A DNA stretch of 64,000 nt from Uranotaenia lowii (lineage: Eukaryota; Arthropoda; Insecta; Diptera; Culicidae), in the NCBI RefSeq assembly GCF_029784155.1, contig NC_073693.1, positions 229,293,961 to 229,357,960 on the forward strand, written 5' to 3'. Positions 60,033 through 64,000 of the stretch are shown here, one piece after another. Every line of letters starts with the position of its first letter. The stretch's first letter is position 1. The notes under the pieces were generated by a model. The model was given only the letters and a program-made list of their open reading frames with translations. It ran no database searches and had not been told where the DNA came from. The translations under genes and the position numbers were made by a program.

Positions 60033-62770
60033 GGTCACCACAGCTAATAAACGAAAACACTTAAAGTTTCACGAAGTTACGTCTGTTATTTTAATTTATT
60101 TATTTTTTTTTTTGAAAAATAACCTTCCAACCCTCGACTTTAATTTTTTTTTGGAATTTCGGGTTGAAGTTTTCCTACTGTTCAATATTTTTACAATATT
60201 ATTTATTTTCAAAAGCAAGGGCTTCGCTGTTGACATGAAATACAGTTCTTAAGAATTTGTCGACTCGAAATTTGAGAAACAGGGTTCTTTTAGAAAAATC
60301 TCTAGATTCTTTGCATAAAATGTTTAGTGAATTGTCGAGATAGAGAATTTTTAAATAAAGTTGATAAAAAAGTAGTCCCTCAAAGCAAAGGTAGTTTAAG
60401 TGACTTTTATTTATGGAAATATGAAGTGTCTTTGAATATGGTTGAATTACTGAAAATCAACATTGAGTGCACCAAGTATGAAAATTCTGATTGGAAAACA
60501 GTTAATTAGAGCACAGAAATCACTAATATTAAAATTTAAACGTAAATATCCACTTGTTTAGTAAACAAAACCATGTCAGATTAAAAGACAATCCGAGTTT
60601 TTTCCAGTCGCGCGTAATCAATGAACTTGTTCAATTTTTTATGGCAATATGTATGGAAGGAGAAATTTTCGCATATGAAATCATATAGGAAATTCAAATA
60701 AGCTTGAAATGAAGTTAGTCTTTGATTAGACATATGTTTTACCTATTATTAATATTTTATTTAAAAAAACGGAATCCATTTAATGGTAATGTTAAATTGC
60801 AGGCTTTTCTTGCTGGATATTTAATTATTTCATGACATTTTTTTTTGCGATGGTTATATAATTCAACAAACTTATTGGCTATGCAATCAATCAAAAGCAC
60901 ACAAATTTATTTATACTTTTATTTGTATGACTTCGAAAATCATTACTGGGAAACAAGTTAGGTTTGGGTTTTGCTCTCATAAAATGTAGGATTGTGAAAA
61001 CCTGAAAATATCTCAAAAATCATAAAATTTTGTTATTTAAACTTTTAGTACAACTCTGAGGAATGAAAACTTTCACTTTCCGTACAAATCAATACACGTT
61101 GGGCTAATTCAGGACTCAATTAATTGCTTCCAAAGCTACGTTTAATTTAGTGTTTTTATGTAGTAGAATTTTTGTATTTTTTTTTACCCCTAAATGTATA
61201 CAGCATCCTTATGTTCAGAAAAAATATGTTAAAATGAATTTTAAGAGAACCAAAAATAACTGCAATTGTCGGTTGAATGCGTAATGACTTTCCTGGCATA
61301 ATAATTTTATTAAAAACTACAAATGTTCATACATTTTTCACTTAAAACAAATTTTGTTGCATGTTACCCCTTTTTCTAAATATAGGGAAAATGTTTTAAG
61401 AAAATTATAAATAAATGAAAGAAACCAATAACTTTTTTGACTTTTTCAATTTGATGTACTATTAACCTTAAAACTTTTGATGCAAAAAAGGTATGATTAT
61501 CTGTTGACATATGTTTTTTGGAAGCCATTGAAGTTGAAAAGTGTTGCATGTTGCCTCAGTTGACGGTTTAAGAGATTCAGCTTAAAAAATAGTTATTAAA
61601 TTGTTATTCTGAATGTGACAAAAGTTTCAATCGATTCTCTAAAAACCAATGCGATAAAAAAATACAAAAATGATCCATTGAAAAAAAAAAATCAGAATAG
61701 AGATTTCTTAAATGTTTATAACACAGAATCAGTTATCATAGAAAAAAAATGAGATTCAGAAGAATCATGAAACTGAACTTCAGTAACTGAAGAAATAACA
61801 GATGTTTTTTTTTTTTTTTATTTAACCTGTTCTGTACAGAATATCCCGACTGACATGTTTCAAAAAAAAAAAAATTAAAAAAGAAGTGTTTTCCCTAAAA
61901 TTTTTCTTGGTTTTTTTCGAATTTGTTTTACATTGTCCAGAAATTGGATTAAAAATTTTGAAACTCATAACCAAGATTTTTCTATTCTCAACCCGCAATA
62001 TGCCGGACAACTCCTTCACTGCTTATTAACTAATGTAAGAAAAAAACTGTTCCGATTTTCTAGTTTTGATTTCTGTTAATAGATTTATAGAAATCGAAGA
62101 AGTATGATGGAAGTAATTTTCAAAACTTTTTTTTCCCTCGGGGGCCTCTCTAGCCGGGGGGCCTTGAGCAACTGCCCCTAATACCCCACCCCTTCATTTG
62201 GCCTTGAGAATAGGTAAAAATTCATTATAGCTAGTGCAAGTTTTTGGCCAAACTGGAAAGTTTGACAAAAAAATTTAAATAAAGATATAAACCAACGATC
62301 AACTTTCCCGAACACCGCGAGTTATTTTGACTTCTGAGGAAAAAAAATTAAGAAGTTTCTTTATGTTTAACTTTTTCAGAATTTGCAGATTAAAAAAAAC
62401 TAAAATAAATGTTTGTTGTTTTTTAAAGATAAAGTCAAAACTTTTAGCATTTTCAACAATGTTGTTAAATTTGATTAAAAAAAATTAGTTTTAAATACTA
62501 AAACCTTGCACCAGTAATGTCAAAAATAGAAACACGTTATTTCAACAATGGTTTTTCTAGAAATTGTGGAATTTATTTGATTATAGCATTGTTTGTTTGG
62601 AATGATGCGCACAAGCCATTGAAAAAATGTAACAAGAAACAAGAGAGATAAAGCGATATTGAGCGAGGAGTGTCAAATAGACCCTCAAGGTCTGATTAGG
62701 AAGTTTTATTAGTCTGGGCTTTCAAGATGCGTCCATTTAAAAAGGTAGTGATGTAAAGTTAAAGATATTC
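60033..62770. other. AT-rich spacer
   Basis: 60033-60075 (AATAAACGAAAACACT block) resembles about 13945-13975 in the CTAGCAGACCCGG repeat, so copy 2 may have landed in a fragment of that family. 62140-62220 is a GC-rich block with C and G runs. No gene recognised. Confidence 0.35.
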
Positions 62771-63215
62771 TTTTTTTTAACACATATAAAGCGGCCCACC
62801 ACACTCCCCCACACCAAAAAGCTCATATGAGCCCCCTGGTAATGGACGCTTTCTGTTCTCAGCATGTCTGGCAGCAAACAAAAAAAAAAACAAAAACGCG
62901 AGCAAAATTTATTCATGCTGAGAACCTTACTAAAAATGTTTTTTTTTTAATTAATGCGAGGGAATGAAGCTAGACAAGTAAACCAAACTAAACTAAGAAT
63001 GAATCTCAGTGGAAAGAGTATTCCTGTGAAGAGATCCATATTTTATAAATAATTAATACAAAAAAAAAACAAATAAAAAATTAATTGATTAAGCTAATAT
63101 ACTAACTAGGAAAAAAATATTTACAAAAAAATGTTAACGTTACTTAAAAAAAAAAGTTTAAATATATTTGTAACAAAAAATAAAAAAACTAAAAATTCTG
63201 GCATGATGATAAGGT
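62771..63215 (-). other. Probable 3' region of the LINE at the right edge
   Basis: Lies downstream of the LINE coding end on the minus strand. It is rich in poly-A/T tracts with a GC-richer block at about 62790-62880. The 3' terminus and any target duplication could not be placed. Confidence 0.35.
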
Positions 63216-64000
63216 TTATGACTGAAGTTCCTTGAGGTGACGTATCACTTTCTATTTGAAAATGTTGCGGTTGTTAGCATTTTTGACAACTTCTGGAAGA
63301 CAATTGTAAGGAGCAGGTCCAATGTAAGAAATTCTGCGTTGACCAAAAGATGTTAAGCAACGGCTTCAAAGCAAATGATGTGATTGACGAATATGGCGAG
63401 AACGAGTGCCTGAGTTAAACAATAAATTTATTGTGTTGTCTAATGAGTTCAAATTGTCGAAGACATACAATAATGTTTGCAGACTACACAAGTGGGTAAG
63501 AGGTAAAATATTGTAAGTTGTATTCGAGTACAGTAAAGACGTAGGGTAGAGATAAGGAAGTTTGAATATGGTTTTTATGCAACGATTTTGTAAAGTCTGC
63601 AATCGCCCGAGGATAGACAGGGAAGCCCTGCCCCATACTGCGATAAGATAGTTCAGCTGAGAGTGAATGAAAGCAAAATAAAATTTAATTAAAACATGAC
63701 GTGGCAAAAAACTTCTAATTCGCCAAAGAATACCACTAAAGGACGATGTTTTCTTTATAAGGTAGTTAACATGAAAACTCCACGAAAGTGTTTCATCAAG
63801 CGTGAGCCCCCGTGACCCCAAATATTTAAAGCTATCCACCTTTTCGATTATAGTATAATCATAAGAAAGGTCATTGCTGCAATAAATTATTAATTCCTTG
63901 AGGGTCTCAGAAGTATTTTTTTTTTGGATGCTCCCGACTTTCATTAATGTCATTTTGATGAGGAAATTAAAATTGATTTTGCCGAAACTTATAAATTTTA
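63216..64000 (-). pseudogene. LINE reverse transcriptase C-terminus, runs off the window
   Basis: Third non-LTR retrotransposon, entering from the right edge; its frame is open at 64000. It shows the thumb (FKYLGSRGLTLDETLSWSFH, with a three-residue insert in the usual YLGLTLDE), LPRHVLIKFYFAFIHSQLNY, AVWGRAS and LQTLQNRCIKTIFKLP. A TGA at 63366-63368 closes the visible frame, but the same frame continues with RRISYIGPAPYNCLPEVVKN, the usual C-terminal block. It meets a second in-frame stop (TAG, 63252-63254) and ends at 63216-63218 after VIRHLKELQS. So two nonsense codons lie in the last 50 codons. The C-terminal wording suggests the CR1/L2/Rex branch; the exact clade is unsure. Confidence 0.75.

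Overview
The window is AT-rich, gene-poor eukaryotic DNA dominated by transposable elements. The clearest clue to its origin is a pair of Tc1/mariner transposase pseudogenes. I counted 37 residues between the second Asp and the final Glu in one of them, the DD37E signature of the ITmD37E family described from mosquitoes. They sit with a T1/Q-like CR1 LINE, an RNase H-bearing LOA/I-like LINE and many palindromic non-autonomous elements. A culicid (mosquito) nuclear genome is the best inference; the species cannot be named. I see no complete host gene, rRNA, CRISPR array, operon or recognisable viral gene.

Layout. 1-157 may hold a minus-strand host exon. About 400-9420 looks like one old element bounded by inverted arrays of a roughly 55-60 bp repeat. 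It was later split by a hAT-like element (2663-6314; 8-bp target duplication) and by a CR1 LINE (about 6580-8869). 9.9-14.7 kb is a run of short palindromic elements and one longer dispersed repeat with an internal duplication. 18.2-19.4 kb is the first, end-truncated ITmD37E copy. 21-28.5 kb is a nest: two copies of a 2-kb hAT-like element, one carrying a 582-bp foldback with its own exact 8-bp target duplication, and a larger foldback between them. 29-35 kb holds three copies of a GGGGTAACTTTGATC-ended family in this window (one further left) and a GC-richer island with a long open frame. 36.6-37.7 kb is a compact Penelope-like insertion with 302-bp inverted arms that I read as identical. 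39.9-41.5 kb holds an inverted-repeat element and a 16-bp minisatellite whose orientation flips at its centre. 43.6-49 kb holds a 1-kb element with 20-bp inverted ends, a tRNA-like sequence and an aged hAT-like element. 49.1-53.5 kb is a LOA-like LINE flanked by an exact 100-bp target duplication. 58.4 kb may hold a chemoreceptor-like exon, 58.7-60.0 kb the second ITmD37E copy, and 63.2-64 kb the 3' end of a third LINE that runs off the window.

The coding sequences do not form a pathway: each recognisable protein belongs to a separate mobile element, and every one has at least one frameshift, stop or truncation. The most informative signals are structural: insertions dated by identical flanks or arms, nested target duplications, a hammerhead-ribozyme-like motif in the Penelope arms, and several inverted repeats that could fold into long double-stranded RNA if transcribed.
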